Source: Rhizobiales bacterium Ga0077537
Lineage (GTDB): Bacteria > Pseudomonadota > Alphaproteobacteria > Rhizobiales > Hyphomicrobiaceae
DNA length: 64,000 nt
Direction: 5' to 3'
Assembly: GCA_001464955.1 (NCBI GenBank)
Contig: LNEM01000006.1
Span: forward strand, 62,001-126,000
In this document: positions 34,412 to 43,848 of the stretch, in pieces
How the letters are laid out: each line of letters opens with the position of its first letter
Numbering within the stretch: the stretch's first letter is position 1
The notes under the pieces: model-generated
What the model was told of the DNA's origin: nothing
Databases searched by the model: none
What the model saw: the letters and a program-made list of their open reading frames with translations, nothing else
Program-made: the position numbers and the translations under genes

Positions 34412-35386
34412 ATGACGAATCGCCGCGACTTTCTGGCCTCCATCGCTGCCGGCGTCAGTTTTCCGTTGATTGGCACCGACTTTGTCTCGAGTGCGCGCGC
34501 TGCCGTGCCCGCCTCGAAAGAATTTCGCATCGGATGGCAGAAAGGCTCGGCCATCCAGGTGCTCGCAAAGCATAAGGGAGTTATCGAGAAGCGACTGGCG
34601 ACCCTGGGCATCGAGAGCGTGAAGTGGGTGGAGTTCCAGTTCGGCCCTCCGCTCCTGGAGGCCCTGGGGCTTGGTGCGGTCGACCTGGGTGCAGTTGGCG
34701 ACACGCCGCCGATCTTCGCTCAGGCTGCTGGAGCGAGGCTCGTCTACGTGGCTGCGACGCCGTCCTCGCAAAGCGCGATTCTCGTGCCGAAGGCATCGCC
34801 GATCCAGACGGTAGCCGAGCTGAAAGGCAAGAGGGTCGCGTTCGCGAAGGGTTCGAGTTCTCACAATCTGACGGTTCGGGCCCTTTCGAACGCAGGTCTC
34901 ACCATCAAAGACATCACGGAGGTGCACCTTGCGCCGGCCGACGCTTCGGCGGCATTCAGCGGTGGGCGTGTGGACGCTTGGGCCGTCTGGGATCCATTCT
35001 TCGCAATTGCGGAGCAGCGCTACGAGGCGCGGATCCTGATCGATGCGAAAGCGCCCCACCTCGCCGGAAATTCGTTCTGGCTTGCCAGTCGCGCCTTCGC
35101 TGAATCCTATCCCGGCATCCTTACGGCGTCACTCGACGAGATCGGCCAACTCGTCGCTTGGGCCGGCGCCAATCGTAAGGAACTCGCCGAGTTCTATGCC
35201 AAGGAGACCGGCGTCGATGTGAAGCCAGTCCTGGCCGCGTTCGAGCGTGCCGATTACGCGTGGGGCCCGGTCACGGAAGCGCACATCAGGTCCCAGCAGC
35301 AATTGGCCCAGACGTTCCACGAACTCGGCATCGTGCCGCGGAAAGTCGACCCGCGCGACATCGTCTGGCGCGCCCCGACCAACTGA
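34412..35386 (+). CDS. ssuA: Sulfonate-binding protein
   Basis: A 324-residue periplasmic binding protein with a Tat-like signal ([13 protein letters not shown]). The mature part has [37 protein letters not shown] and the [10 protein letters not shown] segment of the SsuA/TauA group. It delivers alkanesulfonates to SsuBC. The ATG at 34412 has AGAGG at suitable distance; the ATG at 34403 is too close to it. Confidence 0.92.
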   Translation: MTNRRDFLASIAAGVSFPLIGTDFVSSARAAVPASKEFRIGWQKGSAIQVLAKHKGVIEKRLATLGIESVKWVEFQFGPPLLEALGLGAVDLGAVGDTPPIFAQAAGARLVYVAATPSSQSAILVPKASPIQTVAELKGKRVAFAKGSSSHNLTVRALSNAGLTIKDITEVHLAPADASAAFSGGRVDAWAVWDPFFAIAEQRYEARILIDAKAPHLAGNSFWLASRAFAESYPGILTASLDEIGQLVAWAGANRKELAEFYAKETGVDVKPVLAAFERADYAWGPVTEAHIRSQQQLAQTFHELGIVPRKVDPRDIVWRAPTN

Positions 35387-35469
35387 ACCACCACGTCAGC
35401 GTCGTGCCATCGTCCGCCGATGCGGTCACGATGCTACGGCGAGCCAATCGGCAGGAAGTGAGGAACACC

Positions 35470-36636
35470 ATGTCCGTTCATCCCCCCCTCGATCTTTTCT
35501 GGTTCATTCCCGTCAGTGGTGACGGGCGTTATCTGGGCACAGCCACTGGCCATCGCCCACCCGACTTCGCTTATCTGGCCGAGATCGCGCGCGCCGTCGA
35601 TCGGCTGGGCTACGGTGGTGTCCTCATCCCGACGGGAAAGAATTGCGATGATCCGTGGATCACTGCCGCAGCGTTGGCACCGCTGACGACACGGCTGCGG
35701 TTCCTGCTCGCGCTGCGACCCGGTGTCGCCAGTCCGACCTACGTCGCCCGGCAGGCAGCTGCACTGGACCGGATCTCGGGTGGCCGCTTCATCGTCAACA
35801 TCGTGACGGGCGGAAACCCGAAGGAACTCGCGGGCGACGGCATTCATCTCTCGCATGACGAGCGCTACGCGCTGACGTCCGAATTCCTGACGGTCTACCG
35901 ACGGCTGCTGTCGGGCGACAAGGTGGACTTCGACGGAAAGCATATTCGTGTGTCGGGCGCCGAACTCGGCTTCAGGCCGATCCAGAAGCCGGCACCGCCG
36001 ATCTGGTTCGGCGGATCGTCGGAGGCGGCCCTCGACGTGGCGGCGGAGCATGTCGATACGTACCTGACGTGGGGCGAGCCGCTGGATCAGGTCAAGGAGA
36101 AGCTGGAGGCCGTGCGTCTGAGGGCGTCGTCGCGTGATCGCTCGGTGAAGTTTGGGCTGCGGATCCATTTGATCGTTCGAGAGACCGAAGATGAAGCGTG
36201 GGCCGCGGCAGACAAGCTGATTGCAAATCTTTCCGATGAAGCGATCAAGGCGGCTCAGGCCAGTTTCGCCCGCGAATCCGACAGTATCGGACAGAAGCGC
36301 ATGACGGCGCTGCATGGTGGCGGTCGTCGCGACAATCTCGTGATTGCCCCGAACTTGTGGGCCGGCATCGGTCTGGTGCGCGGAGGAGCGGGGACGGCGC
36401 TTGTCGGCGATCCGAGGACCGTCGCAGATCGGCTGCGCGAGTATCAGGCCTTGGGTATCGAGACCATCATTGCCTCCGGTTACCCGCATCTGGAGGAGGC
36501 ATACACCGTGGCGGAACTGCTGTTTCCGGAGCTTGGGATCGCAAATGGTGCACGTACCGTCGGTCGCAAAAATGGCGCTGTTGGCGAATACGGTGTCAGC
36601 GGTACGGGCGTTCGACTGCCTGCTGCGGCGGAGTAA
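35470..36636 (+). CDS. ssuD: FMNH2-dependent alkanesulfonate monooxygenase
   Basis: A 388-residue luciferase-like enzyme that cleaves alkanesulfonates to aldehyde and sulfite using reduced [17 protein letters not shown] and the [13 protein letters not shown] region carrying the SsuD Cys are present, as is the [13 protein letters not shown] helix. The AGGAACACC site precedes the ATG. The flavin reductase SsuE is not in this window, so reduced FMN must come from elsewhere. Sulfite released here can feed CysIJ. Confidence 0.94.
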   Translation: MSVHPPLDLFWFIPVSGDGRYLGTATGHRPPDFAYLAEIARAVDRLGYGGVLIPTGKNCDDPWITAAALAPLTTRLRFLLALRPGVASPTYVARQAAALDRISGGRFIVNIVTGGNPKELAGDGIHLSHDERYALTSEFLTVYRRLLSGDKVDFDGKHIRVSGAELGFRPIQKPAPPIWFGGSSEAALDVAAEHVDTYLTWGEPLDQVKEKLEAVRLRASSRDRSVKFGLRIHLIVRETEDEAWAAADKLIANLSDEAIKAAQASFARESDSIGQKRMTALHGGGRRDNLVIAPNLWAGIGLVRGGAGTALVGDPRTVADRLREYQALGIETIIASGYPHLEEAYTVAELLFPELGIANGARTVGRKNGAVGEYGVSGTGVRLPAAAE

Positions 36637-36641
36637 GACAG

Positions 36642-37487
36642 ATGACCACATCGAGCGCAGCAATCGACCTCCGCCGGCCCGAGGTCTCAGCCGGATCACG
36701 GTCCCATACCAAGAGAGTGGCCGTTCCATCGCTAGCGGCCGTCGTGCCCTGGCTGATCCCGGTATCACTCATTTGCATCTGGCAGGCGGGTTCGAGCCTG
36801 GGCTTCGTCAGCACGCAGTTCTTGCCGAGCCCGACAGACGTGATTGCCGCGGCTTACGCTCTGACGATGACCGGAGAACTGCCGACGCACATCGCGGTCA
36901 GCTTCCAGCGTGCAGCAAGCGGCTTCCTGCTGGGTGGCTCTCTGGCGTTCGTTTTCGGCCTGCTCAACGGACTTTCTCGAACGTCTGAGCTTTTGACCGA
37001 CACCACGTTTCAAATGATCCGCAACGTTCCCAATCTCGCACTCATTCCACTGGTAATTCTGTGGTTCGGCGTCGATGAGGGAGCCAAACTTTTTCTGACC
37101 TCGATCGGCGTGTTCTTCCCCATTTACATCAACACGTTTCATGGCGTGCGTACCGTCGATGCGCAACTCATCGAGATGGCGCGTTCCTACGGCATCGGAC
37201 GGCTCAATCTGTTCCTCAAAGTGATCCTTCCGGGTGCACTTCCATCGATCTTCGTCGGCGTGCGATTTGCGCTCGGCATCATGTGGCTGACACTCATCGT
37301 AGCCGAAACCATCGCCGCCAAGTCGGGCATCGGATACATGGCGATGAACGCGCGCGAGTTCATGCTGATCGACGTCGTGGTGCTCTCGATCGTCGTCTAT
37401 GCGCTATTCGGCAAGCTGGCGGACGTCACCGCCCGAGCTCTCGAGCGTCGCACGCTGTCGTGGCACCCGAGCTATCAGAAGGTCTGA
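36642..37487 (+). CDS. ssuC: Sulfonate ABC transporter permease
   Basis: A 281-residue inner-membrane permease. Six or so membrane helices, with the EAA loop EMARSYGIGRLNLFLKVILP. It pairs with SsuB. Starts five bases after the ssuD stop. The LPSPTDVIAAAYAL segment is typical of this family. Confidence 0.93.
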   Translation: MTTSSAAIDLRRPEVSAGSRSHTKRVAVPSLAAVVPWLIPVSLICIWQAGSSLGFVSTQFLPSPTDVIAAAYALTMTGELPTHIAVSFQRAASGFLLGGSLAFVFGLLNGLSRTSELLTDTTFQMIRNVPNLALIPLVILWFGVDEGAKLFLTSIGVFFPIYINTFHGVRTVDAQLIEMARSYGIGRLNLFLKVILPGALPSIFVGVRFALGIMWLTLIVAETIAAKSGIGYMAMNAREFMLIDVVVLSIVVYALFGKLADVTARALERRTLSWHPSYQKV

Positions 37488-37490
37488 ACC

Positions 37491-38276
37491 ATGTCTTTCG
37501 CGGATGTCAGGGACGACGGCGCCGGCGGCCTCGCCCTCGAAGCTCGTCGGGTGGAGAAGGCGTTCGGTGAGAAGCGCGTGCTGCGCGGTTTCGATCTTTC
37601 GGTCGCGCCAGGAGAGTTCGTTTCCATCGTGGGGCGTAGCGGTTGCGGCAAGAGCACCTTTCTGCGCCTGTTGACCGAACTCGATGTGCCGACTGCGGGC
37701 CGCATTTTGCTCGGACCGGATGGCAGCGCGACTGCCGCTTCGGTGGTACGAATGATGTACCAGGAGCCGCGCCTCCTGCCGTGGGCGAGCGTGCTCGACA
37801 ACGTCCTCATCGGACTGGGGGATGGCGGCAGATCAGCGGGGCGGCTCGCCTCGGCGCGAAGTGCCCTTGCCGCCGTTGGTCTTGCCGACCGCGAGCGCGA
37901 GTGGCCCGCCGTGTTGTCAGGAGGGCAGAGGCAGAGAGTAGCTCTTGCGCGCGCCCTCGTGAGCAACCCCGGCATTCTGGCTCTCGACGAACCGCTCGGC
38001 GCTCTCGACGCGCTCACGCGAATCGAAATGCAGTCGCTGCTCGAATCGGTCTGGCAGAGCAAAAGGTTCACCGCGCTCATGGTGACCCATGACGTACCCG
38101 AGGCGATTGCGCTCGGAGATCGCGTGGTGTTGATCGAGGACGGCAGCGTAACGCTCGACATAGCGGTCGATCTGCCGCGCCCTCGCCAACGCGGCTCGCA
38201 GGCATTTGGCTCGCTCGAGGCTCGCCTGCTCGATCAGCTGATGAGGCGAGCCGATTCACCTGCTGGCGTTGTGTAG
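37491..38276 (+). CDS. ssuB: Sulfonate ABC transporter ATPase
   Basis: A 261-residue ATPase. Walker [10 protein letters not shown], the SsuB/TauB-type Q-loop [14 protein letters not shown], signature [15 protein letters not shown], Walker [13 protein letters not shown] and HDVPEA are intact. Last gene of the ssu operon, starting three bases after ssuC. Confidence 0.93.
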   Translation: MSFADVRDDGAGGLALEARRVEKAFGEKRVLRGFDLSVAPGEFVSIVGRSGCGKSTFLRLLTELDVPTAGRILLGPDGSATAASVVRMMYQEPRLLPWASVLDNVLIGLGDGGRSAGRLASARSALAAVGLADREREWPAVLSGGQRQRVALARALVSNPGILALDEPLGALDALTRIEMQSLLESVWQSKRFTALMVTHDVPEAIALGDRVVLIEDGSVTLDIAVDLPRPRQRGSQAFGSLEARLLDQLMRRADSPAGVV

Positions 38277-38409
38277 AGCGGCTGTGCGCTTTTTACGCAG
38301 CGTGCAGCGGCTCATTACTCGGGCGCGACACCTGAGCGATCTGGTCATAACAGGCAATGGACGATCAATGCAGGGCCTCGCAGTCGAGGCCAGGCTGAGC
38401 CCCTCGTGA

Positions 38410-38508
38410 TTCACCCACGTATTGCGCCTGAGCTTGCTGGCCCCTGAGATCACCAAGGCCATTCTCCAAGACCGACAGCTATCCGAACTTAGCGCGATCA
38501 AGCGTATG
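38410..38508 (+). pseudogene. Recombinase C-terminal fragment
   Basis: The frame reads FTHVLRLSLLAPEITKAILQ then DRQLSELSAIKRM, very like the C-terminal region of large serine recombinases and related plasmid recombinases (RLAFLAPEIVEAI pattern). A stop codon lies directly before it and no start or catalytic part remains. Confidence 0.4.
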
Positions 38509-38835
38509 ACCGCCGGCCGGCTCGCGTGCGTCTGGTCTGACGAGCGTCGCCAACGCGGCTTCGATTGAACCCATCGGCAACACCGAATTGCTGCCGCCCG
38601 CCGTCGACACGGTTCGGTGCCTCGACAACATTCTTCATCGGACGGACCGGCACGTTGCCAAGAAGTCGGCGCTCCTCTGTGCCTTGTACCAAGGGGCAAA
38701 GACTGATCATCGAGACCGATCGGGAAAACCGACACAACGGTCGCTCAGGGACTCGCCCGGAACTACTGGCGCGGAATCAGGCTGACCGTGCGTAGTCCCA
38801 AATGCAGACGCAGTATTAGCATTCGCCTGACGCCG

Positions 38836-38985
38836 AAGGCCGAGGCGACCGATCGTATACTGCCGTTCCGAGACAATGCATGCAGATGTTTTGCGCAGCA
38901 CCGATATGATCGGGGTGAAGACCTGTTCGATCAAGTTGAAGTCGGGGGAATAGGCGGCAAGGAGCGCAGTTCTGAGCCGCCCGCT
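38836..38985 (-). pseudogene. IS630-family transposase fragment
   Basis: The frame contains LLAAYSPDFNLIEQVFTPII followed by SVLRKTSACIVSE, matching the third catalytic block of IS630 transposases (PYSPDxNPIE). The rest of the transposase and any terminal repeats were not seen. Confidence 0.55.
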
Positions 38986-39188
38986 TCGACAGCCTAGCTT
39001 TGGCTCTTGTTCCTGTGACCTGCGCCCGTGTCCGCAGCTAGCAAATGCTGACTTCAGTCGTACCCCTGCGCACATGGTCTCCTATTGGCCCGGAGCCTCC
39101 GTCCTCCGCCCGTTCGATCATGACTGCTTCCAGGACATGAACGAAGCCTGTCGCGAGGCCCGCGATCAGTCAAGCCACACCTCGCATG

Positions 39189-39638
39189 TCATCGCAGCAC
39201 CCACCACACTCCGCCCGCGATCACGGCATTCACCAGCAGTGTCACGATGAACGCCCGTGCCCAGATGCGGCGGATGACGCCTGCCTCCGGCCTGGCGCGG
39301 GACAGCAACTTCTCGAACTCCTCGACGGTCGCCGACAGCACGGCGACTTTGCCGGCCAGGTGCTCAAGGACGGCGCGGTTCTCCTCCTTGGCGCCCTGCA
39401 TCTCAGCAAAGATCTCGGTCAGCAGTACGGTCTGGTCGACGCCGGCATGTTCTTGCGGCGATAACTCGCGGGGCCGGAAGGGGGATCCGATAGAGGCCAG
39501 ATAGCGCGACAGCGTACCGGTGGTCGTCGACACGGCCTTCTCGTCGGCGAGGCGCTCGACGATCTGAGCGAGCGTCTTACCGTCCTTTTTCAGGGCCTCG
39601 ATGAAGCCCCGGTGCGGCTTCAAGGTCTCGAACGCCAT
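39189..39638 (-). CDS. Plasmid-type protein with C-terminal membrane anchor
   Basis: A 149-residue protein. The N-terminal 50 residues (MAFETLKPHRGFIEALKKDG, then LAQIVERLADEKAVSTTTGT) resemble the small helical domains of plasmid TraK/MobC-like accessory proteins. A coiled coil follows and one C-terminal membrane helix (ARAFIVTLLVNAVIAGGVWW). It lies just downstream of the origin, transcribed in the same direction as repA. Function unknown. Confidence 0.5.
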   Translation of the reverse strand: MAFETLKPHRGFIEALKKDGKTLAQIVERLADEKAVSTTTGTLSRYLASIGSPFRPRELSPQEHAGVDQTVLLTEIFAEMQGAKEENRAVLEHLAGKVAVLSATVEEFEKLLSRARPEAGVIRRIWARAFIVTLLVNAVIAGGVWWVLR

Positions 39639-39845
39639 GCTGCCCCCGGTCGGTCCCGTTCGAAGCCAACGGTAGGCTGTGAGGGCAGGTGCTTGCAACG
39701 GCGAGATGATCGAAGCTGTTATCGGGTCGGCTCGCAGGATCGGCGTGAAGGGAGCAGAGATGGCTTGAGGACGGCAACGATGCGAAGGCAACAGGGGAGG
39801 GTGCGGAGCATCTGAAGGTGCTGCCGAAAAGCCTATTGCGTTTTC
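39639..39845. other. Short gap before the origin
   Basis: Nothing supported. Leads into the AT-rich side of the iteron origin. Confidence 0.2.
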
Positions 39846-39940
39846 GTCAGTAATTCAAAATCCTTCTTTTATGTAAGTTTATGAAGGATGTTATGACTAC
39901 CTCTTATGTAATATCTTATGTCTTACTTATATGCCGGATG
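39846..39940. other. AT-rich unwinding region of plasmid origin
   Basis: The strand is strongly AT rich in an otherwise GC-rich window and carries repeated TTATG/TATGTAA words (for example cttatgtaat and cttatgtctt). It lies beside the iterons as the DNA-unwinding element of an iteron origin would. Confidence 0.6.
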
Positions 39941-39977
39941 CGGAGAGCGGCGACCACAGTGCGACAGCCGCTGAAAC

Positions 39978-40169
39978 GCGCCCCCAACTCTGCGTGGATA
40001 AGTCGGCAGAGCGCCCCCAACTCTGCGTGAAGGCGCCCCCAACTCTGCGCAGTTTCCCGGTAAAGCGCCCCCAACTCTGCGCACGCCCGCCCCCGACTCT
40101 GCGTAGCGCCAGTGCCAAGCTATTGAATTCACCGACAAGACATCTCCACAAATCGCCCCCAACTCTGCG
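39978..40169. repeat. Iteron array of plasmid replication origin
   Basis: Six copies of CGCCCCCAACTCTGCG (one with a G for A) occur at 39979, 40012, 40034, 40066, 40088 and 40154. Core spacings are 33, 22, 32, 22 and 66 bases, close to multiples of the helical turn, which suits RepA binding on one face. A DnaA-box-like TTATCCACG (minus strand) lies between copies one and two. The array is next to repA. Confidence 0.85.
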
Positions 40170-40210
40170 TAAACACTGCGAGCAAATTCAATGGAAGAGA
40201 TGCGCTGATT

Positions 40211-41245
40211 TCACGTCAGCCGCTTACGGCCGATCGAGAAGACCTGCTCGGGATCGCAGGGGCGCAGCGTGATGCCGTCGGGGCCAAGCTCGACAGGGAG
40301 CGTCGGGAAGACGTCCTTCATGGCGGCGAGGTCGTCGGCGAACATCTCCTTGAACTTGCGGGGTCGGGCGACGTTGGCGCCGAACTGCTCCATGAGCGTC
40401 GGCCAGGTGATCACGTACCGGCGCGAGACGGAGCGCATGCGGTAGCCGAGCCAGAGCAGCATATCGATCTGGCGGGCGGATTGAGAGAACGCGCGGAGCG
40501 CGCGGATGTCGACCGGCAAGGCGTGTTGGCGCAAGCTCTCGAAGAACTCCGTGTCCAGCCGCAAAGTCGAAGACCAGAGCATGCGCTGGCCGGCGTCCTG
40601 CGGCAGCCAGATATCGAAGGACCGGATCGGCTGCGCATTGATCGTGGTGGCGGCGTCGCCGTTCCACAAGCCGATCTGCATGCGAGAGGCAGCGAGACGG
40701 TTGAGCTGCTCCTTGAACTGGCGGAGCGTTCCTCGGTCGCCGCCGGTGACGGGGAAACCCAGATCGCGGATGAAGGCGCTCATGCTGTCGGCGATCTCGA
40801 TTTCGGCGCGCCTCTGCCGGATCGCCATGGTGCAGATGTGCAGCATGAGCAACCTTGCCTTGGGTCCGTATGGCAAGCCTTGCGGCGTCATGCGTCCGGT
40901 GCTGGGGTCCTTTAGGTAGCCGGCCTGTATGGCGAGCGAACTCTTGCCGTACTCGCGCAGATGCTCCCGCACACCGGTACCGGGATCACGATAGGGCAGC
41001 CCGCACAGGGCGATCACGCTATGGATATGGTGACGATCGGCTTCCTCGGCTCGTTTGCTGGCCACCAACTCGCGAGTTTCGATGCGCCGGCGCTTCACGG
41101 GCGACAGCGCCTTGGCCGCGTCGCGCTTCTCCTGGATGACGACGAGATTGCGAAGCATCACGTCGCGGAACTCCCCATGCAGAGGCTGGAGTTTGACCGC
41201 GAGATCGGGATCGAGCTTCGGCATTGAGGCGTCGGCGCCGCTCAT
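40211..41245 (-). CDS. repA: Plasmid replication initiator RepA
   Basis: A 344-residue protein of the plasmid RepA type. It binds iterons at the adjacent origin and starts plasmid replication. The region YGPKARLLMLHICTMAIRQR and the winged-helix-like TLMEQFGANVARPRKFKEMF are typical of this family. The start overlaps the stop of the preceding ribbon-helix-helix gene, giving a parA-RHH-repA operon. Its presence beside an integrase means the element can probably replicate as well as integrate. Confidence 0.85.
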   Translation of the reverse strand: MSGADASMPKLDPDLAVKLQPLHGEFRDVMLRNLVVIQEKRDAAKALSPVKRRRIETRELVASKRAEEADRHHIHSVIALCGLPYRDPGTGVREHLREYGKSSLAIQAGYLKDPSTGRMTPQGLPYGPKARLLMLHICTMAIRQRRAEIEIADSMSAFIRDLGFPVTGGDRGTLRQFKEQLNRLAASRMQIGLWNGDAATTINAQPIRSFDIWLPQDAGQRMLWSSTLRLDTEFFESLRQHALPVDIRALRAFSQSARQIDMLLWLGYRMRSVSRRYVITWPTLMEQFGANVARPRKFKEMFADDLAAMKDVFPTLPVELGPDGITLRPCDPEQVFSIGRKRLT

Positions 41246-41469
41246 TACTTGCCCGCCTTGGGAAAGCGCTGCTCAAGCAGCTCGCGCACGATATCGGCCA
41301 TGTTCACGCCCAGCATGGCGCACTGAACCTTGATGCGATGATGCAGGGCTTCGGGCACATCGACGGTCAGGCGCTTGGTCGGCTCACCGGTGGGCATGCC
41401 TTTGGCCAGCACCCAAGATTCGGGCGTGGCGGGTTTGGTTGGACGATCGAAGGTAATGGACTTGCTCAT
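41245..41469 (-). CDS. Ribbon-helix-helix partition partner
   Basis: A 74-residue protein. The C-terminal half RLTVDVPEALHHRIKVQCAM followed by LGVNMADIVRELLEQRF is a clear ribbon-helix-helix. Between ParA and RepA it is likely the ParG/ParB-type DNA-binding partner that binds a centromere and activates ParA. Overlaps both neighbours. Confidence 0.75.
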   Translation of the reverse strand: MSKSITFDRPTKPATPESWVLAKGMPTGEPTKRLTVDVPEALHHRIKVQCAMLGVNMADIVRELLEQRFPKAGK

Positions 41470-42107
41470 TTGGACTTCCTCCTCAGTTGGTCTTGAATGG
41501 CTTGGGCGAGCACGCGTACCTCGGCGGCAGCGGAACTATTGGGCGCGGCTTCGAGCACGCTGAGACCGAGCGCGAAGCTCTCGGCAAATCCGACGCGCTG
41601 GCCGATCGACTGTGGCAGCACCGGGAAGGGCTGATCAGCGAAGGCGGCGCGCACATCGCGACCGATTGCGGTGTTGGTGATGCGGCGGTTGATGACGAAC
41701 GCTGCCCGCAAGCTCTCGCGATAGGTCTGCGCCTCGACGACGAGACGCACGGTGTCGTCGGTCGCCCAGATGTCGACGGGCGACGGCTGCGCCGGGATCA
41801 GTACGAAATCGGCTGCCAGAATGGCGGAGCGTGCTATCTCGTTCGAGCGCGGCGGCCCGTCGATGATCACCATGTCGTAGTCGCCGGCCATGGCCGGCAG
41901 GTCTTTGTGGAGAGAGGCTTTGGGGATGCCGACGACGGGGAACTTCGGCTCGACCGTGCGAATGGCGGACCAGGCGAGGGCGCTGCCTTGCGGATCGGCA
42001 TCGATCAGCAGTACGCGCTGTTTGCGAGCTGCGAAGGCATCGGCGAGGTTGATGGCGAGCGTCGTTTTCCCGACGCCGCCTTTCTGATTGAGCAATGAGA
42101 TGATCAC
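41466..42107 (-). CDS. parA: ParA-type partition ATPase
   Basis: A 213-residue ATPase of the small ParA/ParF kind. The deviant Walker A KGGVGKTTLA at 9-18 has the signature lysine, and DADPQGSALAW and IIDGPPR follow. It moves plasmid copies along the nucleoid. A GTG start lacks a strong ribosome site. First gene of the partition/replication operon. Confidence 0.9.
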   Translation of the reverse strand: MIISLLNQKGGVGKTTLAINLADAFAARKQRVLLIDADPQGSALAWSAIRTVEPKFPVVGIPKASLHKDLPAMAGDYDMVIIDGPPRSNEIARSAILAADFVLIPAQPSPVDIWATDDTVRLVVEAQTYRESLRAAFVINRRITNTAIGRDVRAAFADQPFPVLPQSIGQRVGFAESFALGLSVLEAAPNSSAAAEVRVLAQAIQDQLRRKSK

Positions 42108-42415
42108 AAATGCCGTACACTGAAGTTCATGAACCCAGTGAGTCAGAACTTGCGGTAAAGCGCAAACACACAGTGCCGATTGACCACAGATACGACGATG
42201 TAAATCGGCGACTGATGGAAACTGGACACAGTCGGAGAGCTTCCTCGGAACATGTCGCCGCTATTCGCGACGGCTGTCGCTTCACTTGGAAGCAGGAAGG
42301 GAAAGCCGGTCCTGACAGATGCAGTGGTCGCGGAGCGGCTGATACTTGAGGCTGCGGAGCCGACGTCTGATGCGTAAACCCGCATCAGAAGCATCACTTG
42401 ATGCAGAAAGCCCAA
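42108..42415. other. Gap between parA and integrase
   Basis: No gene is supported. Holds the parA promoter region and, at its right end, the tandem hairpins listed separately. Confidence 0.3.
42367..42404. terminator. Tandem hairpins downstream of integrase
   Basis: CTGATGCG-TAAACC-CGCATCAG is followed three bases later by GCATCA-CT-TGATGC. Both hairpins share the GCATCA/TGATGC arms. They lie just beyond the integrase stop and may end its transcript, or the shared arms may be binding sites for a directionality factor. Confidence 0.5.
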
Positions 42416-43594
42416 TCACCCGTGTGAATTCGAGGGCGCTCGGATCGCTTCGGCGATGGCCTCGCCGACGCTCGTATTGAGGCCGTCAACGGGATCATCG
42501 GCGAGGTGGGCATAGCGTGCGGTGGTGCGGGTGTTGCTGTGCCCGAGCAGCCGGCCGATCATCGGCAGCGAGCCCTTCTGTGCGGCAGCGACCGACGCAA
42601 ACGAGTGCCGAAGATCATGCAGCCGGACATCTTGGAGGCCGGCCTCGGCTCGGATGCGCCGCCAAGGTTTTTCGAGATTGACGAGCGATGCGCCTTCTCG
42701 ACGGCCGCAGATGACATGCGGGTTGCCGTCGCGGCGCGGCAGTGCTTTCAGCACGGCAACGGCTGCGCCGTTCATGCGGATGATCTTCTGGCCCGTCTTG
42801 CTGTCGGGCAGCACGAGCAGCTGACGGTCGAGATCGACCCAAGTCCACTTCAGCGTGATGATCTCGCCGACGCGGGCACCGGTCAGGAGCAGGAGCCGGA
42901 TCGCGGCAACGATAAAGAGGTTTTCCTCGTTCAAGGTCTCGGTCTTGGCGAGCACCTGACCGAGGCGTTGATACTCGGCGTTGGAGAGGAACCGCTGGCG
43001 CTTGTTCTCGCGGTATCGCTTCATCTGCCAGCAGGGGTTCGACTGCAGCGGCCTCAAACCATGCTCCTCGGACCACGTCATCAGCTTCGAGAGCACCGAG
43101 ATGGCGTAGTTGGCGAGCGGCGGCTTCTTGGCCATGCCGGTGTGCAATCGCATCACATCGGCGCGGGTGACGCTGTCGAGGAGCTTGTCGCCGAGCATCG
43201 GCACGATATAGGCGTCGATGACGTACTGGTATTTGACGCGGCTGCCCTCCTTGAGGTGGGTGCCGTGGGAGGCCATGAAGGTCTTGGCCGTGTCGGTGAT
43301 GGTGGGCTTGGTGTCGAGGTCGTCGCGCCGCGTCGTCGGAAGCCGGCCGTCGGCGAGCTGGCCGAGCATCCGGTAGGCTTCCTTGCGCGCGCTCTCTGGC
43401 GTCCAGGGTGAGCCATGACGCCCGATGGTGACCCAGCGGATGCGGGCGCCGATGCGGCGCTGCAGGAAGTAGGTGACGGCGGCGCCCTTCTGGCGGCGTG
43501 CGCCGAAGCCGACGAGATCGGTATCTCGGATCGTCTCGCCGGGACGCATATGGTCGACGGAATGTTTGGTGACGCGGGTGTGGATGATGGTCAT
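42416..43594 (-). CDS. int: Tyrosine site-specific integrase
   Basis: A 392-residue integrase. The N-terminal SAM-like/arm-binding region (ARKEAYRMLGQLADGR) is followed by the core-binding region, and the catalytic domain has R241 (TGARVGEI), H326-x-x-R329 (HDLRHSF), H352 (LLGHSNTRTTARY) and Y361. It sits next to a tRNA-Ala 3' end, so that is the probable attachment site. The family is that of tRNA-targeting ICE and phage integrases. Confidence 0.93.
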   Translation of the reverse strand: MTIIHTRVTKHSVDHMRPGETIRDTDLVGFGARRQKGAAVTYFLQRRIGARIRWVTIGRHGSPWTPESARKEAYRMLGQLADGRLPTTRRDDLDTKPTITDTAKTFMASHGTHLKEGSRVKYQYVIDAYIVPMLGDKLLDSVTRADVMRLHTGMAKKPPLANYAISVLSKLMTWSEEHGLRPLQSNPCWQMKRYRENKRQRFLSNAEYQRLGQVLAKTETLNEENLFIVAAIRLLLLTGARVGEIITLKWTWVDLDRQLLVLPDSKTGQKIIRMNGAAVAVLKALPRRDGNPHVICGRREGASLVNLEKPWRRIRAEAGLQDVRLHDLRHSFASVAAAQKGSLPMIGRLLGHSNTRTTARYAHLADDPVDGLNTSVGEAIAEAIRAPSNSHG

Positions 43595-43813
43595 GATCGG
43601 GTCCAGCTAACACGAGCTAACAATGGCGGTTTTCCGGACCTGTGGCAGTGCAGTCCAAACTGTCCGGATCGCCGCTAGCTAACTCTAGCGAACAGAATGG
43701 CGCGATCTGGAGGGTAGAACAGGCGGACCACTGAGTAAATAACCAGATGAAAATATTGGATTTTGCGGGTTAGTGGCGGACACTGACGGTTGTCGGAAGC
43801 GAAATCGCACTGC

Positions 43814-43848
43814 AGAGGTCAGGGGTTCGATTCCCCTCGGCTCCACCA
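43814..43848 (+). other. tRNA-Ala 3' end, probable att site
   Basis: Thirty-five bases match the 3' part of tRNA-Ala: variable loop AGGTC, T-arm AGGGG-TTCGATT-CCCCT, acceptor CGGCTCC and ACCA. The GGC isoacceptor is the best fit from memory. The 5' three quarters of the tRNA are absent, as expected for a duplicated attR. The integrase gene lies immediately to its left. Confidence 0.75.

Larger units (their letters stand above)
38277..39188. other. Relic-rich boundary region
   Basis: No intact gene. It holds a decayed serine recombinase fragment (38410-38508) and an IS630-type transposase fragment on the other strand (38836-38985). This probably marks the right end of the sulfur cargo. Confidence 0.4.

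Noticed and set aside
35434-36768. Long minus-strand frame over ssuD
   Set aside because: Shadow of ssuD, which has clear family motifs.
39978-40169. CRISPR array
   Set aside because: Short GC-rich repeats with irregular spacing in phase with the helix and next to repA; they are iterons. No cas genes in the window.
43740-43848. Complete tRNA gene
   Set aside because: Only the 3' part fits tRNA-Ala; no 5' acceptor arm or D-arm lies upstream, so it is an att fragment.
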